From: F23-D06 sp002392325
GTDB lineage: Bacteria > Bacteroidota > Bacteroidia > Bacteroidales > WCHB1-69
Length of the DNA: 64,000 bases
Direction: 5' to 3'
Assembly (NCBI GenBank): GCA_946624065.1
Contig: CAMORT010000003.1
Coordinates: forward strand, 9,240 to 73,239
The position numbers were made by a program, and so were the translations under genes. Shown in pieces: positions 51,088 to 58,970 of the stretch. Position 1 is the stretch's first letter. Each line of letters begins with the position of its first letter. The notes below the pieces were generated by a model, which had not been told where the DNA came from, searched no databases, and was given only the letters and a program-made list of their open reading frames with translations.

Positions 51088-52200
51088 ATGGTAATAAAAG
51101 AGGTGTTGACCAAGCGGGATATTCGGGACTTTGTACGCTTTCCGAAACAACTGTATAAAGGTTGTCCCTATTTTGTGCCTTCCTTGGAAAAAGGAGAGGT
51201 CAAAATCATGACGAAACATCCGGCTTTGGCCTTTTGCGATGCCAAATTCTGGCTTGCTTATCGCGATGGCAAGATTGTGGGTCGCATTGGAGGCGTGATT
51301 AACCGGAAATGCAACGAGGTGAAGGGTCAGCGGCGGGTGCGCTTTGGCTGGTTCGACGCCATCGATGATGCGGAGGTGGCTAAGGCGTTGTTTGATACCG
51401 TGGAACAGTGGGGCAGGCAGCATGGAATGATCGAGATCTCAGGGCCGTCGCGTTACTCCAATATGGAAAAACAGGCTATGCTGGTGGACGGATTTGAATT
51501 TATGCCCTCCATTTGTGCCGATTATAATTACGACTACTATCCCAAATTGGTCGAAAATCTGGGTTTTGAAAAAGAAGTGGATTATATCCAATATAAAGTG
51601 CCAGTGAGAGAAGTTCCGGAGCGAATCAAGAAACTATCGGCCATGATGACGGAAAAATATCATGTCCATTTGCGACATTTCAAACGAAAAGAGGAGTTGA
51701 AAATATCCGGCAAGGAGTTTTTCCATGCCCTTAACCGCAGTTATGCGGATTTGTACAATTTCATTCCGCTAACAGAAGAGGAGATTGAATGGGCAGTGGA
51801 CGAGAATTTTCAGGTGGCCAATGTCCAACTATCCTCAATGCTTGAGGATGAGAACGGTAAGTTGGTGGGCTTCGCGTTCTGCCTGCCTTCGTTGAGCGAG
51901 GCCTACCGGAAAGCCAATGGCCATTTGTTCCCGTTGGGTTGGATTCATATTCTCAGAGCGTTGAAGCACAATGAGTATGTGGATATGTACCTCACTGGAG
52001 TGCTTCCAGAATATCACAGCAGTGGCATCCATGCTATTTATCATCAGCAGTTGCATGAGGCGTTTCTGCGAAATGGCTATAAGTATGCCTTCTCTTCGCA
52101 GCAGCTTGAGAACAATACAGCGGCACGCATCTGGCCGAAATACGGCGCCGAGTTGGCCGCCAGAAGAAGATGTTATAAGAAAACTCTTTCCAATGAATAG
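51088..52200 (+). CDS. GNAT-like acyltransferase family protein
   Basis: A 370-residue cytoplasmic protein of a Bacteroidota family usually labelled N-acetyltransferase. It shows 'FVRFPKQLYKGCPYFVPSLEKGE', 'LAYRDGKIVGRIGGVINRKCNE', 'RFGWFDAIDD' (GNAT beta4/alpha3-like) in the N-terminal half and a second, degenerate GNAT-like half ending with 'YAFSSQQLENNTAARIWPKYGAE'. Substrate unknown. Its last eight bases overlap the SDR gene start, indicating coupling. Confidence 0.78.
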   Translation: MVIKEVLTKRDIRDFVRFPKQLYKGCPYFVPSLEKGEVKIMTKHPALAFCDAKFWLAYRDGKIVGRIGGVINRKCNEVKGQRRVRFGWFDAIDDAEVAKALFDTVEQWGRQHGMIEISGPSRYSNMEKQAMLVDGFEFMPSICADYNYDYYPKLVENLGFEKEVDYIQYKVPVREVPERIKKLSAMMTEKYHVHLRHFKRKEELKISGKEFFHALNRSYADLYNFIPLTEEEIEWAVDENFQVANVQLSSMLEDENGKLVGFAFCLPSLSEAYRKANGHLFPLGWIHILRALKHNEYVDMYLTGVLPEYHSSGIHAIYHQQLHEAFLRNGYKYAFSSQQLENNTAARIWPKYGAELAARRRCYKKTLSNE

Positions 52201-52981
52201 CAATGCCCGACAATATGCCTTAGTGACGGGCGCGAGCCGCGGTTTGGGCAAGTCCATAGCCTTGGAACTCGCGCGCCGTAACATTCCCACCATTCTGGTG
52301 GGTACTAACGAGCGTGTGCGTGCAGTGTGCGATGAGATTGTGACTACCTATCATGTACCGTCTGAATGCTATATCACCGATTTGACAAAAAAGAAGAATG
52401 TGCTCGCTATGGCAGAAGCCATTAATTGTCAGTTTGAGGTGTTTATGCTGATAAACAATGCTGGGGTGGGGGGGACTAAACGCTTTGAAGACGCCGATAT
52501 CTCTTATTTGGAGAATATTATCAATTTGAATGTGCGTTGCACCACACTGCTGACACATGAACTGTTGCCCAATCTGAAACGTCAGCCCAAGAGTTACATA
52601 TTGAATGTAGGTAGTATGGCGGCATTTACGCCCGCCGGTTTCAAGACGGTGTATCCTGCCAGCAAGAGTTTTGTGCTTGCGTTCTCCTTGGGGTTACGCG
52701 AGGAGTTGAAGAAAACCTCTGTGTCGGTAAGTGTGGCTTCACCCGGTGCCATGGCTACCAATCCGGATGTGACACAACGTATTTTGAAACAGGGTTTCTT
52801 CGGCAAGTTTACTTTGAAATCCACTGAGAATATTGCGCAAAAGTGTGTGCGTCAAACACTTCGAGGGAAACGCAAGATTGTCATCAATCCCTTGAGCCAA
52901 TTCCTGTCGGCCATAGTCCCCGAACGCTGTAGAACCCGGATGCTTTCCAAAATAGTGCGAAGGGAAATATGCGGTTGGTGA
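52193..52981 (+). CDS. Short-chain dehydrogenase/reductase
   Basis: NAD(P)-dependent oxidoreductase of 262 residues with a classical Rossmann fold: cofactor motif TGASRGLGKS (TGxxxGxG, near 11-20), NNAGVGG, catalytic Ser in LNVGSMAAF, and YPASK (YxxxK). The ATG at 52193 overlaps the acyltransferase gene by eight bases and matches the family start; a longer frame upstream is not credible. Substrate unknown. Confidence 0.92.
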   Translation: MNSNARQYALVTGASRGLGKSIALELARRNIPTILVGTNERVRAVCDEIVTTYHVPSECYITDLTKKKNVLAMAEAINCQFEVFMLINNAGVGGTKRFEDADISYLENIINLNVRCTTLLTHELLPNLKRQPKSYILNVGSMAAFTPAGFKTVYPASKSFVLAFSLGLREELKKTSVSVSVASPGAMATNPDVTQRILKQGFFGKFTLKSTENIAQKCVRQTLRGKRKIVINPLSQFLSAIVPERCRTRMLSKIVRREICGW

Positions 52982-53004
52982 TCTCCCGTCTCCCCAACAT
53001 CCCC

Positions 53005-53448
53005 CTAAAAGCACTTCACTATCCGCTCCAGCCAGAGTTGGTCCACTTCGTCGAAGGTGTTGTAATGCTCGCTGTCAATATCGAGCACGCCGATGATATG
53101 GTCATTGCGGAACACAGGCACCACAATTTCGCTGTTGGAAGCGCTGCTGCAGGCGATGTGGCCCTTGAACTGGTGCACATCGGGAACCACCAGCGTGCGT
53201 TGCTCCTGCCAGGCGGTTCCGCACACACCGCGCCCGTAAGCGATGCGCGTGCACGCCAGCGGTCCTTGGAACGGACCTAATACCAGCTCGTTGCCGATTA
53301 CTCTGTAAAATCCTGTCCACCAGAAGTGGAAGGTGTCGTGAATGGCTGCCGCCATATTGGCCATCAGCGCGATGTCATCTGTTTCGCCTTCCGCCAAAGA
53401 CTGCACCTGACGGAGCAGCAAGTCGTATTTTTGTTCTTTATCGTTCAT
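53005..53448 (-). CDS. msrC: Free methionine-(R)-sulfoxide reductase (GAF domain)
   Basis: Reduces free Met-R-sulfoxide. A 147-residue single GAF domain with the three conserved cysteines: LACTRI, GRGVCGTAW and HIACSSASNSEIVVPV. The residue after the third Cys is Ser where many homologues have Asp. Starts three bases after the stop of the upstream beta-barrel gene, so probably co-transcribed with it. Confidence 0.93.
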   Translation of the reverse strand: MNDKEQKYDLLLRQVQSLAEGETDDIALMANMAAAIHDTFHFWWTGFYRVIGNELVLGPFQGPLACTRIAYGRGVCGTAWQEQRTLVVPDVHQFKGHIACSSASNSEIVVPVFRNDHIIGVLDIDSEHYNTFDEVDQLWLERIVKCF

Positions 53449-53451
53449 ATT

Positions 53452-54054
53452 CTAATGGTAAAAAATACATCCAAAATAAAATCGGGGTCCTATCGGCATG
53501 AGCAGGTTCCCGTTCGAGATGCTGTTTAGACAGTCGGCCTTCAAAGTCAGATGAACGGATTTGGTGATGATGAAGTCGCAGCCGATGAACGGGTCGATGG
53601 CCATGAATGGCTGTTTGTGGAACACGGCGTTGTGCTCCGGTTGCCAGTCCGTCCTGTCGCCATCAAACATCAGCAGGGTGGTGCACGCGCCTCCGCCAAC
53701 CGTGACTCCGATGTAAGGCATCACATACTTGAATGGCCAGTAGAACTCGCCCAGGAATCCGCCCCAGCCATATTTGATGTAACTGCCGTTCTTCATCTGC
53801 CGTAAGGTTGACACATATCCTTCGCCACCAATCATCCAATGCTTGCCGAGGTGCGCGCGCGCCACACCCCCAAGTCCGAAAGTGGCGCCTTTGGCTTGGT
53901 ATTGTATGGATGGAATATGCCCCTGGAGATACCCGGCATGTATCATCATGCCGCCGTCAAATCCTTGGAATACACGGCGCTTTTCCTGCGCAAACCCCGT
54001 GAAGGTTATGGTGAGAATGAGAAGAGTGGAGAGAACCGTTGCGATTTTTTTCAT
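53452..54054 (-). CDS. Small outer-membrane beta-barrel-like protein
   Basis: A 200-residue protein of unknown function. Signal peptide (about 1-22, TGFAQ) followed by glycine/aromatic amphipathic strands (GGMMIHAGYLQG, FGLGGVARAHLG, YGWGGFLGEFYWPF, YIGVTVGGGACT) and a terminal aromatic strand, as in 8-10-strand barrels. A separate promoter lies 18 bases upstream. Located just after the cobalamin-riboswitch-controlled gene. Confidence 0.72.
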   Translation of the reverse strand: MKKIATVLSTLLILTITFTGFAQEKRRVFQGFDGGMMIHAGYLQGHIPSIQYQAKGATFGLGGVARAHLGKHWMIGGEGYVSTLRQMKNGSYIKYGWGGFLGEFYWPFKYVMPYIGVTVGGGACTTLLMFDGDRTDWQPEHNAVFHKQPFMAIDPFIGCDFIITKSVHLTLKADCLNSISNGNLLMPIGPRFYFGCIFYH

Positions 54055-54072
54055 TATTCCTGTTTATGGCTG

Positions 54073-54080
54073 CAAAAATA
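54073..54080 (-). promoter_or_regulatory. Promoter -7 box for beta-barrel-msrC genes
   Basis: Minus-strand TATTTTTG, 18 bases before the start at 54054, within the gap after the riboswitch-controlled gene. Confidence 0.65.
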
Positions 54081-54089
54081 ACAAAAACG

Positions 54090-55520
54090 CTATTTTTTGA
54101 TGATTTTGGTGCAAGAGCCTCCGGCTTTTACAAAGTAAATGCCTGCAGGGTAGGATTGAACATTGAGTTGGATTTGGCTGTCGTGGCAGATCTCGCTTGC
54201 CATCAATTGGCCAAACACATTGTAAACCTCAATGGTCGTATTTGGCTGTAAATTGTTGATATTTAAAATGCTGTGGCACGGGTTAGGATAGGCGACCAGC
54301 GTGTTGGCGAAAGTTTCATCCTCGATACTGTTGGGCATCCAACCGTTCATGATGGCCACGCCGGAGAGATCAAATCCGCTGCTGCCCCAGGGGGTGGGGT
54401 AGGGGTCGTTGATAATATGGCCGTTCTTGTCAATGGAACCATATTGCGGGTCAATGCAACCCACCACATCCACGATGCGCACATGCGTGATGTTGTTGAT
54501 ATCCAGATTGCTGTAACCTGCCAGTTCTTCCAAATCAAACGGAGTGCCCCAGCCCACAAGGTATTTGCCTGCCAGATTGTGGATTTTCCGTGGATTGATA
54601 GCACCGCCATTGGTCACTTGGGTGTTGGCCTGGGTGTTGGATACAGAGGGGAAACGGTAGTAATGCTCGCCATCTGAACTAACCTCCACAAACGCCTGTT
54701 CCAGAAATGTGCTGTTCAGGGAATTCTCGAAAACGGCGAAGTCGTAACCCTCACCGTTGCTGATAGGTTGGTCAAAGGTCAGCACGGCTGTGCCCGCATC
54801 GCCCAAACTGACCACGCCGTCGGTGGTGGATTCGCTGCTGGGACCGACGCCGTCGTTGTCGCTGCCGTAATCGGCGTATCCCAGCGATTCGTTCGAGATC
54901 CGTTTCAGTCCGCGGGTGATGTAGCAATCCGTAGCCCACCCGATGATAGCCGGGTCGTCAAAATAAATGGCTTGGCATCCCACAGTGCCCACGGAGTCAT
55001 CAAACTCCAGTGTGGTCTGGTCGGGAAGTGCCACGGGCATCACGGGAGTTGTCCATGCGTAGTTGAAGTTGGTGTCGCTTTCGCCACAACTCTCGTCGCC
55101 GAATTTCACGAAGTCGCCGTCACCAACGCGTTGTGTGTTGTACCCCCATTGCGCGCCGGAACCGTTGATGTTGTACATCCACCAGTTTCCAGTGAGCTGG
55201 AGATGGAGGTTCCCCTCATGGAAATTGATGCTGTCAATCATGCCGTTGAAACCGCTGAAACTGAAGCGGTCGTCATAGATGGCGATGGTGTGCAACAGGT
55301 CGGCCACCAGGGCGCTATCGCTGTCGAAGTGCACGCCCCACGCCAAACAGGTGTCCGGTGTGGCCCAGTTTACGGCCACAACCGCCAGTCTGTCGCCGTT
55401 GCCCACCCAATAAGCCACATCCGTGGCGGGAATGGTGGAGTCGTCCGGCAAATCTCCATGTTGGGCTCGAAGTCCTAAGGCGAAAATGGATAGAAGCAAT
55501 AAACACAAAATCTTTTTCAT
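54090..55520 (-). CDS. Cobalamin-riboswitch-controlled T9SS surface protein
   Basis: A 476-residue secreted protein. Signal peptide MKKILCLLLLSIFALGLRAQ; a body with 'VAYWVGNGDRLAVVAVNWATP', 'VSLGDAGTAVLTFDQPISNGEGYDFAVFENS', 'FVEVSSDGEHYYRFPSVSNTQ' and 'GFDLSGVAIMNG'; and a type A T9SS sorting domain at the C-terminus (YPNPCHSILNINN ... VYNVFGQLM ... PAGIYFVKA). A cobalamin riboswitch lies in its leader, so corrinoid capture or uptake at the cell surface is the natural inference. The start at 55520 replaces longer in-frame starts inside the riboswitch. Confidence 0.85.
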   Translation of the reverse strand: MKKILCLLLLSIFALGLRAQHGDLPDDSTIPATDVAYWVGNGDRLAVVAVNWATPDTCLAWGVHFDSDSALVADLLHTIAIYDDRFSFSGFNGMIDSINFHEGNLHLQLTGNWWMYNINGSGAQWGYNTQRVGDGDFVKFGDESCGESDTNFNYAWTTPVMPVALPDQTTLEFDDSVGTVGCQAIYFDDPAIIGWATDCYITRGLKRISNESLGYADYGSDNDGVGPSSESTTDGVVSLGDAGTAVLTFDQPISNGEGYDFAVFENSLNSTFLEQAFVEVSSDGEHYYRFPSVSNTQANTQVTNGGAINPRKIHNLAGKYLVGWGTPFDLEELAGYSNLDINNITHVRIVDVVGCIDPQYGSIDKNGHIINDPYPTPWGSSGFDLSGVAIMNGWMPNSIEDETFANTLVAYPNPCHSILNINNLQPNTTIEVYNVFGQLMASEICHDSQIQLNVQSYPAGIYFVKAGGSCTKIIKK

Positions 55521-55599
55521 TTTTTGAAAGTTTTTAGTTTTACAAAATGTGCCATTGCTTTGGGAAAAGTTTTGGAACACGACCTGTGTTCCGTGTTGG

Positions 55600-55798
55600 C
55601 CTACCTCCCGAAGCTGTTCACTATGTTCTTTCCAGCAGGTTTTCTGGCTTGTCTCTTTCGCCCTCGGCCTTCCCATTGAATACAACAGTGGCTTGTTTGA
55701 CGGCGGTTGCCGGAGACTTACAGCAGCGGGTACTGCACAGGATTCGCACCTGTTTCCCTCTCACATCCCCATACGGGAATTGTTCACTGGAAATCACG
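55600..55798 (-). promoter_or_regulatory. Cobalamin riboswitch
   Basis: Read on the minus strand, 5' to 3': AGGGAAACAGGTGCGAATCC, TGTGCAGTACCCGCTGCTGTAAG, GCCACTG, GGAAGGCCGAGGGCG and the B12-box segment GACAAGCCAGAAAACCTGC follow in the order of the adenosyl/methylcobalamin aptamer. A hairpin GGAACAC / GTGTTCC (55573-55591) lies between the aptamer and the start codon and may be part of the expression platform. Cobalamin binding is expected to repress the downstream surface-protein gene. Confidence 0.92.
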
Positions 55799-55799
55799 G

Positions 55800-55807
55800 C
55801 AAAAATA
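55800..55807 (-). promoter_or_regulatory. Promoter -7 box for the riboswitch transcript
   Basis: Minus-strand TATTTTTG immediately upstream of the aptamer. Confidence 0.7.
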
Positions 55808-55827
55808 CAAAAAATACGGGATTTTTG

Positions 55828-55835
55828 TATCTTTG
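55828..55835 (+). promoter_or_regulatory. Promoter -7 box for the flippase operon
   Basis: TATCTTTG on the plus strand, 29 bases before ATG 55865, divergent from the riboswitch promoter. Confidence 0.7.
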
Positions 55836-55864
55836 CATCTTTGTTATATACGACAAAAGAGTTC

Positions 55865-57154
55865 ATGGGATTGGTAAGCAAATTTCAAGAATGGCAAAAG
55901 AAAGAGTTCGTTCGCAATTCTTTCATGCTGTTGTCAACCAGCACATTGGCGCAAATTATCAGTTTCGGGGTGTATCCGTTGCTGACCCGTTTGTACACGC
56001 CTGAGGATTTCGGTGTGGTGAATGTGCTGTTGAGCATAGTGGGACTCTTGGCCATCCTGTCCACGGGACGCTATGAGCCCGCACTGGTGCTGGAGCGCGA
56101 CGACAAGTCTGCCAAGTCGCTGTTTCAACTGATTGTGCTGATTAATCTGGGCTTGTTTGTCGTTGGCCAACTTGTGTTTACCCTATTTGCCCGTCCTATT
56201 GGCTCGCTGTTTCATACGACAGGTAACATGGAACGGTGGTTGCCGCTGATTCCCGTCATGGTTCTAATGGCTGGTCTGTGGCAATGCCTTAATAATTTTT
56301 GTGTGCGTCAAAAAAAGTTCAAGGTTATTGGAGAGTACAATATGGTGAAAAGCACCTCCAATGCGGGTTTGAAGCTGGCCTTTGGGTATGCCGGAATGCT
56401 CCGCTCGGGTTTGGTGGTTTCCACTATCATTGCATATTTCTCGGCTCTTGCGCTATCGCTTGTGCGAATGGGAAAGCAATTGAAGGGAATTTTTGAAATA
56501 GACAAACAGCAAATGCGCGAGATGGCGGTGAAATATGCCAACTTCCCGAAATTTGAGTTGCCCAATGCCCTTTCCAATATGCTGGCAGGCAATTTGCCGA
56601 TGCTTCTGCTTCCATTTTTCTTCGGAATGGATGAGATTGGCATGTTTTCGCTGGCTTTGACGCTTGGTTTTTGCCCCGTGGGTCTTTTTACGGGTTCCAT
56701 GGATCAGGTGTTATACAAGAATATGGTGGAAAAATATCATAATCAGGAATCGCTGAAGCCCGTGGTATCCCGCTTTTGTCGGAATACGGCGGTTGGTTTA
56801 TTGCCGTTTTTTGTCCTCTTTTTCTTCATTGCCGAATGGTTTTTCACAGTCTTGTTTGGCGCGCAATGGTCGCAGGCGGGCGTCTATTTCAAAATCATGC
56901 TACCATGGCTGTTCATGGTCACCATGACGGCCTCGCTGACCGCTGTTCCGAAGATTTTTTTCAAACAGCGCACCGCCATGCTGATCGAGTTTACCTATAT
57001 CTTCTTCCGTGTGGCCGCTCTGTTTGTCGGCATTTGGAGAAACGATTTCACTCTTGCGGTGATTTGCTTCAGCGCGGTGTCGGCCATAATGGTTACGGTG
57101 CAACTCGTATGGTATTTTTCCCTTATTAGTCGTCACGAAAAATGTTTGAAATAA
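55865..57154 (+). CDS. Wzx-like polysaccharide flippase
   Basis: A 429-residue inner-membrane protein of the MATE/MOP polysaccharide-transporter type with about 12 hydrophobic helices: NSFMLLSTSTLAQIISFGVYPLLTRLYTPEDFGVV at the N-terminus and a degenerate second half. It probably flips lipid-linked oligosaccharides. ATG 55865 follows the promoter; an upstream in-frame ATG at 55547 lies in the opposing riboswitch. Overlaps the asparagine-synthase-like gene by 13 bases. Confidence 0.87.
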   Translation: MGLVSKFQEWQKKEFVRNSFMLLSTSTLAQIISFGVYPLLTRLYTPEDFGVVNVLLSIVGLLAILSTGRYEPALVLERDDKSAKSLFQLIVLINLGLFVVGQLVFTLFARPIGSLFHTTGNMERWLPLIPVMVLMAGLWQCLNNFCVRQKKFKVIGEYNMVKSTSNAGLKLAFGYAGMLRSGLVVSTIIAYFSALALSLVRMGKQLKGIFEIDKQQMREMAVKYANFPKFELPNALSNMLAGNLPMLLLPFFFGMDEIGMFSLALTLGFCPVGLFTGSMDQVLYKNMVEKYHNQESLKPVVSRFCRNTAVGLLPFFVLFFFIAEWFFTVLFGAQWSQAGVYFKIMLPWLFMVTMTASLTAVPKIFFKQRTAMLIEFTYIFFRVAALFVGIWRNDFTLAVICFSAVSAIMVTVQLVWYFSLISRHEKCLK

Positions 57155-58713
57155 AGCTTACACATCATAACGGTTACGCATGGTACGATAATGGTACTGT
57201 GTTCGTCAAGGGTCTCCTGTTTGTGTCTGACACCTTGTTGAAAGGACCCGATTTGGTAGATTTTTTTGCGGAGTGTTCTAATCCTGAACAATTTAAGAAA
57301 AGGTTGGAGAAGGCGAACGGCATATTTTCGGTTGTGGTGAAAAAAGACACTCAATTGTGGGTAGCCGTTGATCGATTGCGCTGTTTCCCAATATTTTACA
57401 GAAAGAAAGATAACATTGTTCGAGTTGGAGATGACGTGGACGCTTTGTTTGATGCAAAGGAACCCAAAGTCTGTAATAGGGAGGCGCGTCAGATGTTTGC
57501 CGCATCCGGATATACGGTGGGTGAGGATACGCTGGTGGAGGGCGTGAACCAGGTACAGGCGGGTGAGTGGGTGCTGTTTGAAGGGAATGGTATGAAGCGT
57601 GACTTCTATTTCCGTTTTTCCGCTCCGGTGCGCCCTGTGTCGTACGAACAAGCCAAACGCGAATTGCACATGTTGCTTGACCGCGTGGGCAAGCGATTGG
57701 TTCAGGCGTTGAATGGTTGCCCGGTGGCCGTGCCGCTTAGCGGTGGCCTGGACTCCCGACTCATCGCGCATCTGCTGCATGAGAATGACTGTCAGAATGT
57801 TATCTGTTTCACATACGGAAAAAAATCGGACAATGACGAGTGGCAGCGCTCCAAACAGGTGGCCGAGCACTATGGTTATCCCTGGTTTTTTGTGGATTAC
57901 GAGAATGTGGATGTGACGAACCTGCTCTCTGATGAGCATTTTCTATCCTATTGCCATTATGCCGCACAATACAGTTCGAAATTCTATTTCTCGGAGTATT
58001 TTGCCGCCCGGTTCCTGCAGGAGGCGGGGCACATGGCATCAAACACGGTTTTTGTGCCAGGTCATTCCGGGGATATGATTGCGGGAAGCCATCTCCGTCC
58101 CTATATGCGAAAATATCAGTCGGTGAATCAGATAGTGGACGATCTGTTATACACGCACTTTAATCTGGTTGAAACCACCTGCGCTGACAGGCGGTTGTTC
58201 CGTAAACGGTTGGCGCAACAGTTGCGCCAAATGCGTGACGATAGGGAGAACCTGTATTCCCTGCTGGAGTGTTGGGATGTGCGCGAGCGGCAGGCTAAGT
58301 ATATTGTCAATTCCTGCAAATTGTGGGAGTTTACGGGCAACTCATATCTGCTTCCCTTGTGGGATGCCGAGCTCACGGCCTTTTTCGCCGCTTTGCCTTT
58401 TGAATATCGGATTTGCAAGAAATTGTATGAGGATGTTTTATGGGAGATATTTGGGATGGAAGGTGTTTTGTATGATGAAGACAGGAAGATGACCTTGCCT
58501 TCCGGCAAAATGGCGGACATGAAGTTATGGGTGAAGCGTCATCTGCCGTTTTTGCGGCCCAAAACACCGCTGTTTGCCCATGATCCTCTTGATTTTCAGC
58601 GGCTCACGGTACCCATGCGGCAGGCGCTTGCCCAATCGCAAAACCAGCGGCACCTGCGCAGTTACAATGCCATCATGAGCGAATGGTATCTGATGAAGGT
58701 CTCGCTCGCTTGA
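57142..58713 (+). CDS. Asparagine-synthase-like amidotransferase domain protein
   Basis: A 523-residue protein. The N-terminal 170 residues resemble the Ntn/GATase-II fold of AsnB but lack the catalytic Cys2 (the sequence begins MFEIK). The C-terminal synthetase domain has the PP-loop LSGGLDSR (199-206) and the downstream VPGHSGDMIAGSH motif. It may amidate a carboxyl group using another ammonia source. AsnB homologues beside flippases are known to amidate uronic acids in surface glycans; that role here is inference. Coupled to the flippase by a 13-base overlap. Confidence 0.83.
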   Translation: MFEIKLTHHNGYAWYDNGTVFVKGLLFVSDTLLKGPDLVDFFAECSNPEQFKKRLEKANGIFSVVVKKDTQLWVAVDRLRCFPIFYRKKDNIVRVGDDVDALFDAKEPKVCNREARQMFAASGYTVGEDTLVEGVNQVQAGEWVLFEGNGMKRDFYFRFSAPVRPVSYEQAKRELHMLLDRVGKRLVQALNGCPVAVPLSGGLDSRLIAHLLHENDCQNVICFTYGKKSDNDEWQRSKQVAEHYGYPWFFVDYENVDVTNLLSDEHFLSYCHYAAQYSSKFYFSEYFAARFLQEAGHMASNTVFVPGHSGDMIAGSHLRPYMRKYQSVNQIVDDLLYTHFNLVETTCADRRLFRKRLAQQLRQMRDDRENLYSLLECWDVRERQAKYIVNSCKLWEFTGNSYLLPLWDAELTAFFAALPFEYRICKKLYEDVLWEIFGMEGVLYDEDRKMTLPSGKMADMKLWVKRHLPFLRPKTPLFAHDPLDFQRLTVPMRQALAQSQNQRHLRSYNAIMSEWYLMKVSLA

Positions 58714-58719
58714 AGATTG

Positions 58720-58855
58720 TCGGTTATGTGTGGGGTTCCGCTCGCGCAAAAATTATCGGTTATGTGTGGGGTTCCGCTCGCTACGCGAGCGGAATGGTGG
58801 GGTGTGTTAAATTATTGCCCCTCCACCATTCCGCTGCCGAAGGCAGCGGAACCCC
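58720..58855. repeat. REP/BIME-like nested inverted-repeat element
   Basis: The core 58768-58855 contains two hairpins: TTCCGCTCGC/GCGAGCGGAA (772-781/785-794, 3-nt loop) and TTCCGCTGCC/GGCAGCGGAA (829-838/842-851, 3-nt loop). They are set inside a larger inverted repeat (GGGGTTCC ... GGAACCCC; AATGGTGG ... CCACCATT). A truncated 26-base copy of the left arm precedes it (58720-58745, repeated at 58756-58781). Confidence 0.85.
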
Positions 58856-58898
58856 AATATGAATGATCTCGTTTTAAAGCAAGTGGAACCCTCTTAAC

Positions 58899-58931
58899 AA
58901 AAAAACGGCCCATCCGAAAGGAGGGGCCGTT
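58899..58931 (-). terminator. Terminator for the large FISUMP-domain gene
   Basis: Minus strand: AACGGCCC pairs with GGGCCGTT around a 10-nt loop, followed by a T run. It lies 40 bases after the stop of the minus-strand gene. Confidence 0.88.
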
Positions 58932-58970
58932 CAACTATTTACTTATTATTTGTAGAATCTGCTTGGCGGG

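Noticed and set aside
55547..55864. N-terminal extension of the flippase
   Set aside because: It is antisense to the cobalamin riboswitch and lies upstream of the flippase promoter.
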